64,000 bases of DNA from Harmothoe impar. Its lineage: Eukaryota > Annelida > Polychaeta > Phyllodocida > Polynoidae. Where the stretch lies: the NCBI GenBank assembly GCA_947462335.1, contig OX381717.1:15491166-15555165 (forward strand). The letters run 5' to 3'. The translations under genes and the position numbers were made by a program. The notes beneath the pieces are model-generated. The model was not told the DNA's origin and ran no database searches. It saw nothing but the letters and a program-made list of their open reading frames with translations. Below, piece by piece: positions 10,463 to 22,300 of the stretch (position 1 is the stretch's first letter; the number at the start of each line of letters is the position of its first letter).

Positions 10463-10999
10463 GAGAGTACTTTCCTGCATAATAGTTCAATATCAGCTAG
10501 GATAATACACACTACACAATGTAATGGTTTGATCCTGCATTGATACAGCTGAACTGTATGTGATACCAGATTTTTCCCAGTCCAGGCACTTAAGCATTTA
10601 ACTTCTCCTTCCAATGTGATGTCTACTCCTTACTTTTGCTGTTTTTTTTGTATTATTCAACACAATTATGTAAATATCAATACACTTCATGATAACAGCA
10701 TATTCAGTCTCTCTCATCCATTCTTATTCTACAATGATTTGAAAGTTTGTGAGGCTTTGTTTGACTCGGGAAAGGGTTGGGTGGAATAATTACTACAAAA
10801 ATGGTATACTGCTGCCACCTAGCGGCAGAAATCTACAGCACAATGTTCTGTAAATGTACAGCAACATTGCTTGAGACCCAATTTAAAGTACATAATGCTG
10901 TAATTATACAGCAAATAGTGCTGTAATACCAACTACAGCAAAAATTGCTGTAAATGTACAGCACATTGTGCTGTTTAAATATAGTAACTTTTTACAGTG
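10463..10999. mobile_element. Right part of TACAGCA-type inverted-repeat element
   Basis: Continues the element begun at 5212. The stretch from about 10738 to 10999 matches the reversed copy at 56309-56642 nearly throughout, e.g. GACTCGGGAAAGGGTTGGGT, and ends ACTTTTTACAGTG, inverse of the left end. A TA flanks both outer ends. Confidence 0.75.
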
Positions 11000-12025
11000 T
11001 AGTGGTTGTATATATACAGGTTGTTGAGTTCTGATTGCAGGCTAAATCCAATGGTGTTATGCATGATGCACCCCTAACAGGTCTTGATTGCTGTGAGCCA
11101 ACCCGGGGAGCCAACAGTTATTCTTTTCTGACAATATATTATTTGTAGTTTTACTATGATAAATGATGAATGAGTGCCTTCCATGCAAATGTCCATACCG
11201 GCATGCAATTATATGGATCATGTAAACAAAATGTAATGGGAAAATCACCTAAAATTAGCTGCCATAGTAGATTTGATACACCAATGTAGACCTGGTGATT
11301 CTACCCGCCAAGGATGTATTTACACATTTACTAATTATGGTAACATGATATAGACCTTTTCGGGAATCTTTCAAACAATAGGGGGGTATGCAGTCTTTAA
11401 AGGGTTAGATTACGTTTTTATATTTACTCTATAGGCCTATAGGTGTAAGTACGGTACCGTACAACTTATTAATTCTTCCATTGCAAAACTCCGACTAAGG
11501 GAGTGTTCATTTTATAATATTAATTACGGGGGGTGGTGAGATTTCGTGCAGAGACACGAAAATAGTTTACCCCCCGCCGTTATTAGAAAAGGTGTACAAC
11601 ATTGTGCCATACATGTAGATGCATGGGGCATATTAGACGTCTGGTGGAAATAATTTATTCTCTGACATTATAGTTGTGGTTCTGCTGGGTCATACGAACA
11701 AACGAATGAAGCAAACTTTCTTTCTCTCTGGCAGGCAATTTTCGGTATTGATCCCTCCAGATCCTTACATACATGTGAAATAATTCCTATGTGGAACAGT
11801 ACTGATAAAAGTAGCTGTAAATAGATATAATGTGCATTACTTCGCCAATCCTGATTGTTCAGGAACTCTATCGCCACTTATCGTCTTAGATCAACTCGTT
11901 CGGTATGAGCTTCTCGGAGCTTAGCAAATGACTTATTTTATATTACATATGTGCCCAATCTGTTGTTGTCACTACTCTGTTACTTACTCTATCTGGTCAT
12001 TTCTTCTTTTTGTACATGTATGGGG
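11000..12025. other. Intergenic stretch
   Basis: No exon seen. At about 11496-11586 an AAGGGAGTGTTCATTTT arm, a GGGGGG run and an internal imperfect palindrome resemble a damaged member of the AGGGAGTGCTCATTTTTTAA family best seen at 14775-15033. The rest is unremarkable. Confidence 0.5.
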
Positions 12026-12650
12026 GTGCAGAGGGGTCCCCCCCCCCCCCCCCCCGGGGGGGCCATTCCCTCAGATTTGGATACCATGTGTGAACACGAT
12101 TCCAAGGGAAAGGGTCTGTTTTGGGGTCCTAGGCACGGGCCCGCGAGGGCCCTTGATAAGGGGTGCTTTTTAAGCAAATTTTGGGAGATAGGGGTACATT
12201 TTCAGAGCTTTGAAGGGTCATTTTTACTTTATTTTCTTATAATGTTTCTTGGTCACCCTTGCGAAGGGGAATTTTTTGCAGGGTGACCCGTAATTAGGGT
12301 GTATTTTTCAGCGTCATCTGTGATTTAGGTCTGTTTTCTTGCTAATTTTCCCTTGAAAAGGGTATGATTTTTGAAAATTTCGCCCCTTGATAAGGGTACC
12401 AGATTTGAGGTGATGTTCACACATAGTGACTATAGAAAAGATAGGGAGTGGCCCCCCCGGGCCCCCCCCCCCTTGAGGTCGGAAAGTCGCCGAAATTAAG
12501 GGGTCCAGGTCACAAAGTCGCTTTTTTGGACCCCCTGTAGTACTGTCAAATTTCTCGAAAAGTCGGCAGGTCACTTTTATTATTGCAATAGGTCGAAAGT
12601 GGCCTCCAAAACGGCCCAGGTCGCCAGGTCGCTTTTGACCCATCTGCAGC
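12026..12650. repeat. GTCGCCAGGTCG-type repeat with a second repeat nested in it
   Basis: The outer unit starts GGTGCAGAGGGG, ends CCCATCTGCAGCC and carries CAGGTCGCCAGGTCG blocks. A simple uninterrupted relative lies reversed at 50807-51001. Comparing the two, roughly 12055-12463 is extra and has its own inverted ends (GGGGGCCATTCCCTC versus GGGGGCCACTCCCTATC, each followed by ATGTGTGAACA), so it looks like an insertion. Exact boundaries are blurred by G and C runs. Confidence 0.5.
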
Positions 12651-12999
12651 CACATGTATAGTCTGACCGTGTTAGTTGTGTTTATGTCTTCCTGTATCGT
12701 GTATCGCCACTTATCATTATTTCTCTACTCATATTTCATTCTTTACACTGTCTTAACTTGTGTGCACTTGTTGAAACTGATAATGTTTGATATTTTTGAT
12801 TATTATTGTTCTTCAACCTATCACTTTTCTGTATATTGTGAGAGGATCAATAAATCTCCATTCAAAACGTAAAAAAAAAAGTCGCATAATTTGCTTGTGC
12901 TGGTCAGAGTTTAGTCTAAATTATTATCCCTGTTCCCTGTCATCTCTTCCATTTTTCCATGTCTTTTTAATGTGAGGAGCTCTGGTGTTAGCCAGTGAA

Positions 13000-13271
13000 A
13001 CTAACATACTGCAGTCCCGCCATCTGACGTTTGACGCGGGAAGCTGTGGGGATTCCCTGCTGCGTCTCTGCACTGGTCCCCAGTCCTGCCGTGATAGGTT
13101 CAGCGTCACATACCGCGAACCTCGGGCACCAGCGCACGGGGGAATCCCGCAGGTGCTCGCGGCCAGAACGAGGCTCAATGAATATTCATCAACAGGCCAA
13201 AATGGCCGCTTTCAAATTTATAGTTCGTCTTTATTCTTGTTCACGTTGAATATCGGATTCTAAACGCCGAA
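13000..13271 (+). promoter_or_regulatory. Probable promoter and 5' UTR of the USF3-like gene
   Basis: GC-rich island just before the start codon, unlike the AT-rich neighbourhood. It contains AAAATGGCCGC at 13199-13209, close to the YY1 consensus, and no clear TATA box. The transcription start cannot be placed from the sequence alone. Confidence 0.45.
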
Positions 13272-13338
13272 ATGAAGGATAAAAAGAAGAGCACGAGTGG
13301 GCAAAAGTCTAAAGAATCCGCCAGCGATATTGCCAAAG
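13272..13338 (+). CDS. USF3: USF3-like exon 1
   Basis: Encodes a Lys/Ser-rich start, MKDKKKSTSGQKSKESASDI and onward, 22 codons plus one base. Donor G then GTGAGT. This is the first ATG after the GC-rich upstream island. Confidence 0.7.
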
Positions 13339-16300
13339 GTGAGTGGATTCGTCGTGTGTTGATTGAACGTCGGGAGTGGTTTCCATAACTTCAGACTCCG
13401 CCAAGTGACAACAACAATTTCTGAACAATTTCAAAACTTTGCCTTGACATGCTTTTCTCAGAAGAAAACATGTCATCGCCAAGGCGATCCACGTGTGTTG
13501 ACCTCTACAAGACAGAACAGAATATGATCCTGGTCATTAAATTGTTGAATATTATTACTAAGGTGGGATACATTGTAGAAACAAAAGTCGATCGGATGTC
13601 TGACATAATTCTGGCGCCAGTTCACGTCAAGTTCAACTTCCAAATCCAAGTCAAGTCTCAAGATCTTGAACTCATCTTGCCAACTTACTTAGGGTTCTTA
13701 ATTGATTACGAGGTCCTTGTTGGGTATTGCCACGATTTCGGGCTATAATTAAAGATAATTGTGTCTCTTTTGATCTCTGGGAATGGGATTGTAGAGGTAG
13801 ATAATGTGTGTGACACCGTGTGGTGAACTCTACCCAGGCTCACTGACTCAGTGAGGCAGTCATGTCAACAGTCGACACACATGTGTATTGAGAAGTCATT
13901 TGTGTATTTGACATCAGGGAAAATCAGAGACGAGTCAGACAACACTAAAACTCTTCCTACTGTTGTAGGGATTCCTACCTTTTCACTAGGGTTTTCGTGT
14001 AATAGCAGATTTTAATAGCCACATTTCCCATGGTCATGTAGACATGACCGAAATCAGATTTCCTACCCTTCCTTTTGTTGACTAGGGCCTAGACTAAGAC
14101 TGTCTACTATGCCTATAGTCTAGGGCAGGGAGTGGCATCTACATCTGGGAATAGCACTAGCCACAACTACAGTAGCAATAGGACAGTATCTAGGACAAAA
14201 AACAGATTTTACTAGTCTAACCGTAGACTGACAATGACATGTGACATACTGAAATAGCCATAGCCTAGGGAATCAGCATATAGATCTATTTAGCCTATTT
14301 AGGCCTACATATTCTCAGTATTTATATAACATAAACATCAATATAATGCCTACCAAAGGACTAGCCTAGAAGCTAGACATACCGGTAAACTTAAACCTGT
14401 CTACATAGTCTACAAAGTTTACATAGTGTTGTGAACTTGTCTGTAGGCCTACTACCATTAGTACCAATAAATGATCCAATCGCTAGTACCAGTACCTTAT
14501 ATTCCCTCCCACAACTCGTGTTACCTGCACCTGGAATAGGGTGTAAAAAATGAAATGATTATACATTGTATCGGTGCTGTACTATATATAGTCTATAATG
14601 ACTTTGACTACTTCCATAACCCTTCTTAGCATGTTAGACCTACCCACCATATACCTTGTGATTATTGGGGCCTTCCAATAAAGTATGTACGTTCATTCCC
14701 TCCAGAATTTGGCAGAAATCACGTAGAAGCCGCGGCTACTGAACTAACCGCCGGCTAGTACGCGAGCGTGGCTTAGGGAGTGCTCATTTTTTAACAACGG
14801 GGGGGGGGGGGGCGGAGCGCGCAAAATTTTTTCACACCCCCCCCCCCTGGCAGGCCGAAAATCGCGCACGTTTGCGCCCCTTTGTAGCATAGTTACGCAC
14901 GGGCTTTTTCCCTCAAAACAGGTTGAATTTTTTTGACCCCCCCCCCCCAAGAGGGGTCTAATTTCCCCCCGGTCAAGGGGTCCAAATTGTTGAACCCCCC
15001 CCCCCCCTGTTGTTAAAAAATGAGCACTCCCTTATAGGAATAGGATCAGCCCAAAGTCGGGGTTTTAATAAGTAGTTTACTACAGTCCTGAATTAACAAT
15101 TTTCAGACCCCTTGTTAGCCTTTATTAAGTTTATATGATCTGTCAAAGTTGGGGTTGCAGCTAATACGCCAGTTAGGCTTTTACACAATAATTTACAGTA
15201 ATAGTGATGTCCGTGCATGCTTCTGCGCGTACGCTAAGAGAGGATGACTATTTTTTGGATCCCTCCCCCCAACCCCCTGCCTCGCGAAGAGGTCAAAGTC
15301 TTGTGTAATACTCATAGTGATAGTGGAAGCAAACAGTAAGCTCAAGGTCCCAAGCAGTGTCACGGGGATGGACTCGATGGAACAATTTCACTGGTGACAT
15401 TTAATCAACACGTGAGACCCTTGACACACATCAGCTTTTTATAAGTTCATTTATTTTATGAATATCACCTTAGAAAATAAATTTTCTTTAAACTCTAACA
15501 ATGTTGTGCTTGCAGGAGGCGGAAGTAGCCATGACGACCAGATCCAGCCCCCTAACGGGGACCATGGTAACGCAGCCCTCGACAAGTTCGCCTTCACTGA
15601 TGAAGATGACGAGCAACAAAGGTATGTAATGAATTTGTAAAATTGATTGTTTTGATTTAAAGTACTGTTAGAAGCAATCAAGCTTAAAAAAACACCAACA
15701 TTTTATAACAAGATCTGGATCTTAAGATTCTTAAAAGTGTGCGGAACTTACCTAAAACAGAACATATTGCAAAATTCTGCATAAGGCTTACTAGGCCAAA
15801 TTTTACATTAAAAAAATATCCTGTCTCTCGCCGTCTAAATCTGCCACTGCCGGAAGTATGTCGGAACACTCAAATACTCCTACAATAATTTGTTCTATAA
15901 TTACAGTGAAAAGGCCAAAGGCCTGCTGGCCCACCGGTCGAGTGAGCGCGCCCGTAGAGGAAAGATCTCATTGGGCATCCACCGCCTATGGGCCCTTATA
16001 CCCCCCGAGAACAAGGGAGACAACTCTAAAGAGGTAAGCTAATACTATTAATGAATAGTGTGTGAATTAGATTCATTTTGTATCAATTTACATCTATGGA
16101 TAGAATAGTATATAGACGAGCAGTCCATCTACTGATAACTTGTAAACCAGAAGAAACTAATTTAAAAATTAAAAATTTTTTTCCATGCAGTACCGTAAGA
16201 GGTCAGACAATACACATTCCTGATACATATATAGCACGTTGTGTGAATTCTGAACTTGTGACAGTATTAAACTAGTACATGTAGGCCTATGCTCGATCAA

Positions 16301-19300
16301 TGAGGGATAAGCGAATTAATTAAAATCGATTAAAATGCCTCAAAATATGTATTAAGGTGAACTCAAAAGTGAATTGAAATGACTCCAAAATCGGATTATA
16401 GCTTTTTCTCAAACTAGGGGGTCGGCTTATGACCAGAAGGCTTTCCTTTAGCATGTTACAAGAGAAAATACACATTTCCTTTGGCCTTATCACCTTAATA
16501 TTGAGTGTATTAGGGCCTTGACTGGTTAACTTTCACGCATTGTTGAACTGGCCCTAATCCCCCACATTAATTCAGACACTAGTGGGTATCAAATCATTCT
16601 GAAAACTCCGGCTTTAAGAGGGAATAAACGACTTTCGGAGAAAAAAATGTCCATCTTGTAGTAAATGCTTATCCCAAAAAATCTGTCATATGGCCACACC
16701 AACAAAAAAAAGTTGGTCTACAGATTTTGTTTTCCAAAAATAGGTGCGGTAGGGCGATTTTTTTTTTTTTTCCCCAATTCTTTTTTTGTCAATGGATTTC
16801 AACCTTGAAATAGGGGGACGGGCGAATTTTTTTTCTTTTCCTGAGGGAAAATCTCTTTTTAAATTTTAGATGTATATTTTCTGGCCAACGATGACAGAAA
16901 AGGCCACCAAAAAAAAAAAAAAGATTCCAATTTTTCAGAAAATGGTGCGGGCGCTGTCCGTAGACACTTTTTTTTTCATAAAAAAATTACATTTTGAAAA
17001 ATATGGTGCGGGAAATCCGTAGACCAACTTTTTCTTTTGGTGTGGCCTATAGGCAGTGTTTCCGATACACTGTAGTGGATGATTCGTAATTGGTACCTGG
17101 CACGTTTTACAATAATGATTAAACTGACCATCATGTTGTGTTCCAGACGCTGGTGGGAATCCTGGACAAGGTGGCGGCCTACATCCAAGACACCAAGCTG
17201 CAGCTCGAGTCGGTCTACAGGGGCGGCCACGATGCTGTCCGCGGTATGTAACTCTCATTCATGCATCATGCCTTGGTCGTCATGATGCATGAATGCAGCC
17301 CTGGCGAATAACTCGCCAGTGCTGCATTCAAGCATCATGCCGACCCTATGGTGTAAAAAAAACACCTAAAGGGTTGGCATGATGCACCGATGCAACACTG
17401 GCGAGTTACTTGCTGGGGCTGCATTGGTGCATCATGACAACAAATGTCGATGTTTAGATGACTTTCTCCTCAAAAGGGTTGATTAACGAGGGTCACTGAG
17501 TTTTCGTAAAACAAAGGTCAATCAATAAATTTAATGCTGAAAATACTATAATTACCTTGATCTTTCACCCTTTATAAGGGCTGCATATTAAATGAGTTAA
17601 TGCGCTATTCCTATAGTGATAATGATGCAGGAATGCAGTGTTGCCGAAATTACGCCGGCACACCGGCTTTTGCCGGCGTAGAATCGTAATGGCCGGTGTA
17701 GGGCCTTAGCACGCAGGCCAGAATGGCCTGCCATAATCCCAGCTTTCAAATGGCGAAAGAATTTTTCAAATCGGCCAATTAGAAGCGAAGATAGGGCTAT
17801 ATTTGTAGAAATGATTTATATCAGATATTTTTCCATTTCTTCTAAGTTTTTGCATAGTATAAAACAAGTTATAATAAAGTTTATGAAGGTACCTTGAAAT
17901 ATCTTAATTCATATGGCCTGCGTGAGAATCAAATGGCCTGCGTAAGATGCCAAGACGCAGGCCACCTTGGCCTGCGTTGAGAAAAAGTTTTCGGCAACAC
18001 TGGGAATGCCGTCCTGTACCATATTCGACGTCACGTAATAAGCGCCCGCCCCCCCCCCCTTTTAAGGGACATTTTTAGGCTTGGAATCCTAGGCTCAAAA
18101 TTGATTATGTTGAAGATAATTAAACTCTAAAGTACTACAACGTCATTAAAATAATTTCATAAGCGCCCCGGGCGCGTATTACGTCAAATACGGTATATGT
18201 ATATAACCAGTACCTTGAGTAAAATACAACCGAGACTTTGGATAGATTTCTTATATGATATAGACTTGTTGCATTTATACCAGCTTTCGTGATGTTCAAT
18301 ACACATACCGTATTCGACGTAATAAGCGCACAGTGCGCTTAAAAAATTATTATGGACACGTTTTAGTAGTTAAGAGTTTAATTGGGGTAAAAAATTGAGA
18401 TATCTTTGGTTATTTATAGTATAAAAATAGGCCAAAAACGGGGGTGTGCGCTTATCAGGGGATGTGCGCTTATTACGTCGAATACGGTACTTAACATGAG
18501 TTTTCTGTGTGTGACAGACGGAGAGATCGAGCTGCTGAAGTGGAAGGTGTCAGAGCTGACGGACCAGAACAAGGCCTACGTAGAGGCTCTCAAAGTGTCA
18601 GGTACGGGCTGTCAATAAATACAACCTACTCTAACCTCTTTAAGAGCCGCATAGTGCTTTCATGTGCTATGCACTTTGTCGGCATGTCTCCCTGTTCTGC
18701 TACTGGTTTCGCCTCCCGTCAGTCAAATGTCAGTTATGATTTCTTGCTTAAAAGACAGTTATATGTCAGTTTAATAAAAAAATGTTGTCGTATTTTTGTC
18801 TTTTTTGCCTCTCTAGATTTCTGGAAAATGCCAGTTAAAAGTCAGTTAAAAAAACATTTTGAGCAAAATAAAAATTTCCAAACATTTAGCAGAAAACAAG
18901 TTTATTCACAATAAAAAGAGGGCCAACAAATGCAATTTTCACAAATGTAATTAAAGTAGTACTAATTGGTATAAATTTCCACTATTTTCAGGTAACCCTG
19001 ACTTCCTGGTGGCGCAGTCCCAGTTACCACTTCTAAAGAAGGAGAAGGAATTAGCGGACGAAGCCAAAGCCTCCTCCGAGCCTCCCGCCCGGACTGTCAA
19101 CCGCTCCAGCACCGTCGGTGAACACCTTAAAAAACGCAACAAGACCAAGGCAGCGGAGGCGGCGGCTGCGGCTTTCACAGCGAGCTCCATCATGGGTATC
19201 TCCGGTCTGAGCCTCCCAGCTAACGGACAACTCCCGGGGAGTGTATCCTACCCACGCACCCTCCCCATGGCCACCTCCACCACTAACTCAATCGGGACGA

Positions 19301-22300
19301 CCGAGTCTAAGTCGGTTCCCAGTTCTGGTTTGAGTGGCGTGACAACATCTACGACAACCACGACAGGGAACATGCTCGGGGGAGGCTCGCCCCTGGTGAC
19401 GTTATCCGACCAGCAGTCGTCGTCGTCCGGCACCCAGGGGTTCCAAGTCCCGGGGCTCCAGGGGAACCTCGTGTTCCAGAACGGACAGCTCATCTTAATG
19501 AACGACCTTACATCAGCCGCGATGGCCGCTGCAGGAATCACCGGCAACATGCTGGGTACACAAACCGGACCTATAGAGAGCCCGGCTACCAGCGAGGAGA
19601 AGCAATCACCAACCCCGGCCAGCGAGCCCCCGCAGACGGCCAGCCCCGGGTTGATTCAGTCGTCAGCGGTTCTCCCACAGATGGAGACGGCTGTATCGAG
19701 CGTACAGAGCCCGGTGACGACCGTACCGTCGTCCTCCGCTGCCAACCTCCCCACCACACCACAGACACTAACCATGCCTCTCAGTGCGGCCCTACCAGCC
19801 CCCCACACCTCCCTCAACCAGGCAGTGACTGCCCTGGGTGGGGGGCAGGCGGCCACAGCATTGGGAGGTCAGTCGGTGACGGCACTTAGTAGTCAGCAGT
19901 CGGTGACTACATTAGGTGGGCAGCAGTCGGTGACTACATTAGGTGGGCAGCAGTCGGTGACTACATTAGGTGGGCAGCAGTCGGTGACTACATTAGGTGG
20001 GCAGCAGGTTGTGTTACCGCACGGTTTAAGCGGCGCTCTGAGCGGACTCCAGAACACGACAACGACCACAGGACTCAGCCTCCCCGGGGGGCCGCCCCAA
20101 CCCCTCCTCCTCCCCCCCGGCTCCCAACACCCAGGCCTCCCACTCCTAAACCCACAGCAGTTCAACCAAGGTCAACCCAACATGGCCGGTATGACCTTCA
20201 TGACCCCCCAAGGTCAGATCGTCACCATGCCGTCAACCCCCGGTGCTGGGACGCCAAACATGCTCCCGATGAACGGGGGTAACCCAGCCGGGCAGTTCCC
20301 GAGTGCGTTGCTCCTCCCGAATGGACAGATCGTCCCGGTGGTGACCCAACCTTCCCTGCTGTTTAACCCTGGGGTGTCCCTCGGGCAGCAGATGAGCACG
20401 TTAAGCACTAACACGACCATGGCGCCCAGTAAACCCCTGGTACAGCCCAGTCTGGGGGCCGGGCTGTTGATGACGACTAACGCAGGGGGTACTAAAGTCA
20501 GCGCTCCCTCCGTCTCCACCCTCGCCTCGTCACTCACCGGTGTGCCGGGGACTCCAACCGTATCAGGTAGGCCATGGTTCTTTAACGGATTCTGTCTTCA
20601 AAGTTGCCACATTTTTTGGCCGACTAGAAATAGCCCAAAATATTACATTTACTACTATGGTAAATTCTTGTGTATTAACCGCAGCTGGTACGCCAGTCAG
20701 TTTGCATTTGATACTAAACATGCCTGTGTAGGGTGCGGCTAATACAAGCGTTTTTATATGTATAGTACAGTTTATATGTATACTCAGTGTTGTAGGGATG
20801 TCATTGACATCCACTTTATTTCGATCTCGATTATCACCATTTTGGTTTCGATTTTTCGATTATTTCGATTTATTTTAATTTTACAAATACAGTTAATATG
20901 TGCTTGAAAAAGGGGTATCTACATTAGTTTATTTCCTCCCTCATACTTGAGTCTATAGGCACAAACATTTGGTAGCAATTTGAACACAGTCCGAGGTTCT
21001 TTGCCTTCAATGTTTTAGGCAAACATAGGTTACAATTTTCAAATGGGATAAAAAGCAAGTTCTAGATGGAATATTTACACAATTTTTACAGTTTTAGAAA
21101 GGGAAATTATGAGGAGATCGATATAACCCTTTTGTAGAGAAACTGTATCGATATAATGCTTTTGTCGATGCGATAATCGGAATTTAAGAAATGTCGGTGT
21201 ATCGATTCTGGGGGTATCGATGACATCCCTACAGTGTTGCCAAAATGACATCGGCACATCAGCTTTTGCCCATGTAGAATCGTAATGGCCGATGTGAGGG
21301 CATCAGACATCGGCCACAATGGCCGGCCATGAGCCCAGCTATCCAAAAGTGAAAGAATTTTTCAGATACTCCAATCAGAAGCAGAGCTATGGCCATGTAA
21401 ACATTATTCAATCAATTTATACATTTCAGTCAATTTTGTAAAGGATTTAAAAGTATTTACATTTATATTGCGACATACTGATGTATACGACTTCAATGTA
21501 GAGTGATATGGCCTGTGTAGAGGGTAAAAGACCTGTGTAAGATGTCGTTACACAGGCCACATTGGCCTGTGTGCATAAAAAGTTTTCGGCAACACTGATG
21601 TATACTGCGATTTTCAAACACCTTGTGTAGCTGGTATGATTTGTCAAAAATTAGGGGTACAGCCTATACGCGAGTTTGGCTTATACTCAAGAAAACAGAA
21701 CCGGTGTCCCACGTCATTGTATAAGCTGAAACCTGAATACACCAGAAAATGTTAACTTAAATCGTTTCATATTATACATTTGGAAACCTCAGGATACCCG
21801 ATTTATAATATCGAGGGAATAATGTAACTGATGTATCAAAATGCCAAATAAAGTTGAATTGTTCATAAAAAAAGAAAAAAGATGTTCATATTCAGTAGCT
21901 AACTGTCCCGGTGTCTTTCAGGCCTGCCGACGCCGATGTCGTGGGTGAGTTCCCAGTCGCTGGTAACGCTAACCTCCACCCCGGCCTCCACGCAGCCCTT
22001 CACTACGGGGACCACCGTCACCTACAGCCACGGCACCAACGTACCGCCCACCACATCACAGTCTGCCACTCCCGCAGGTAAATAAATACTATATACTACT
22101 AAGCCAAAGAATTCCAGTAAGGCCACACCAAAAATATATGTTGGTCTATGGATTTCAGTTTTGAAAAAAAGGTCCAAGCAAGGGAAAATAATTTTTTATT
22201 TTTTTTGGAATTCTTTTTTTCTAGTGATTTTGTACCTGTGGAGCGAGCAAGAGAATTTTTAAAACTTGGGCTCTGACAAAACTGCCCAGGAAACCCACAG

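Larger units (their letters stand above)
17244..18517 (+). other. USF3-like intron 4, almost entirely MITEs
   Basis: 1274 bp, phase 1. Four separate repeat units lie end to end (17251-17450, 17636-18002, 18017-18195, 18306-18489), leaving little unique intron sequence. Confidence 0.7.
20567..21921 (+). other. USF3-like intron 6
   Basis: 1355 bp, phase 1. It contains a repeat fragment at about 20650-20755 (related to 29950-30055) and the nested elements at 20785-21597. Nothing else seen. Confidence 0.65.

Noticed and set aside
13449..13748. 99-residue frame in USF3-like intron 1
   Set aside because: No domain, no splice fit with neighbouring exons; within an intron.
15907..17243. bHLH gene as USF1/2, MLX or MAX
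   Set aside because: Those proteins are short with a classical leucine zipper; the giant single-exon tail and conserved C-terminal blocks fit USF3 only.
20567..20742. Extension of USF3-like exon 6 by 58 codons to a stop
   Set aside because: The tail matches a repeat also found near 29950-30055 and splicing at 20566 restores the frame with exon 7.
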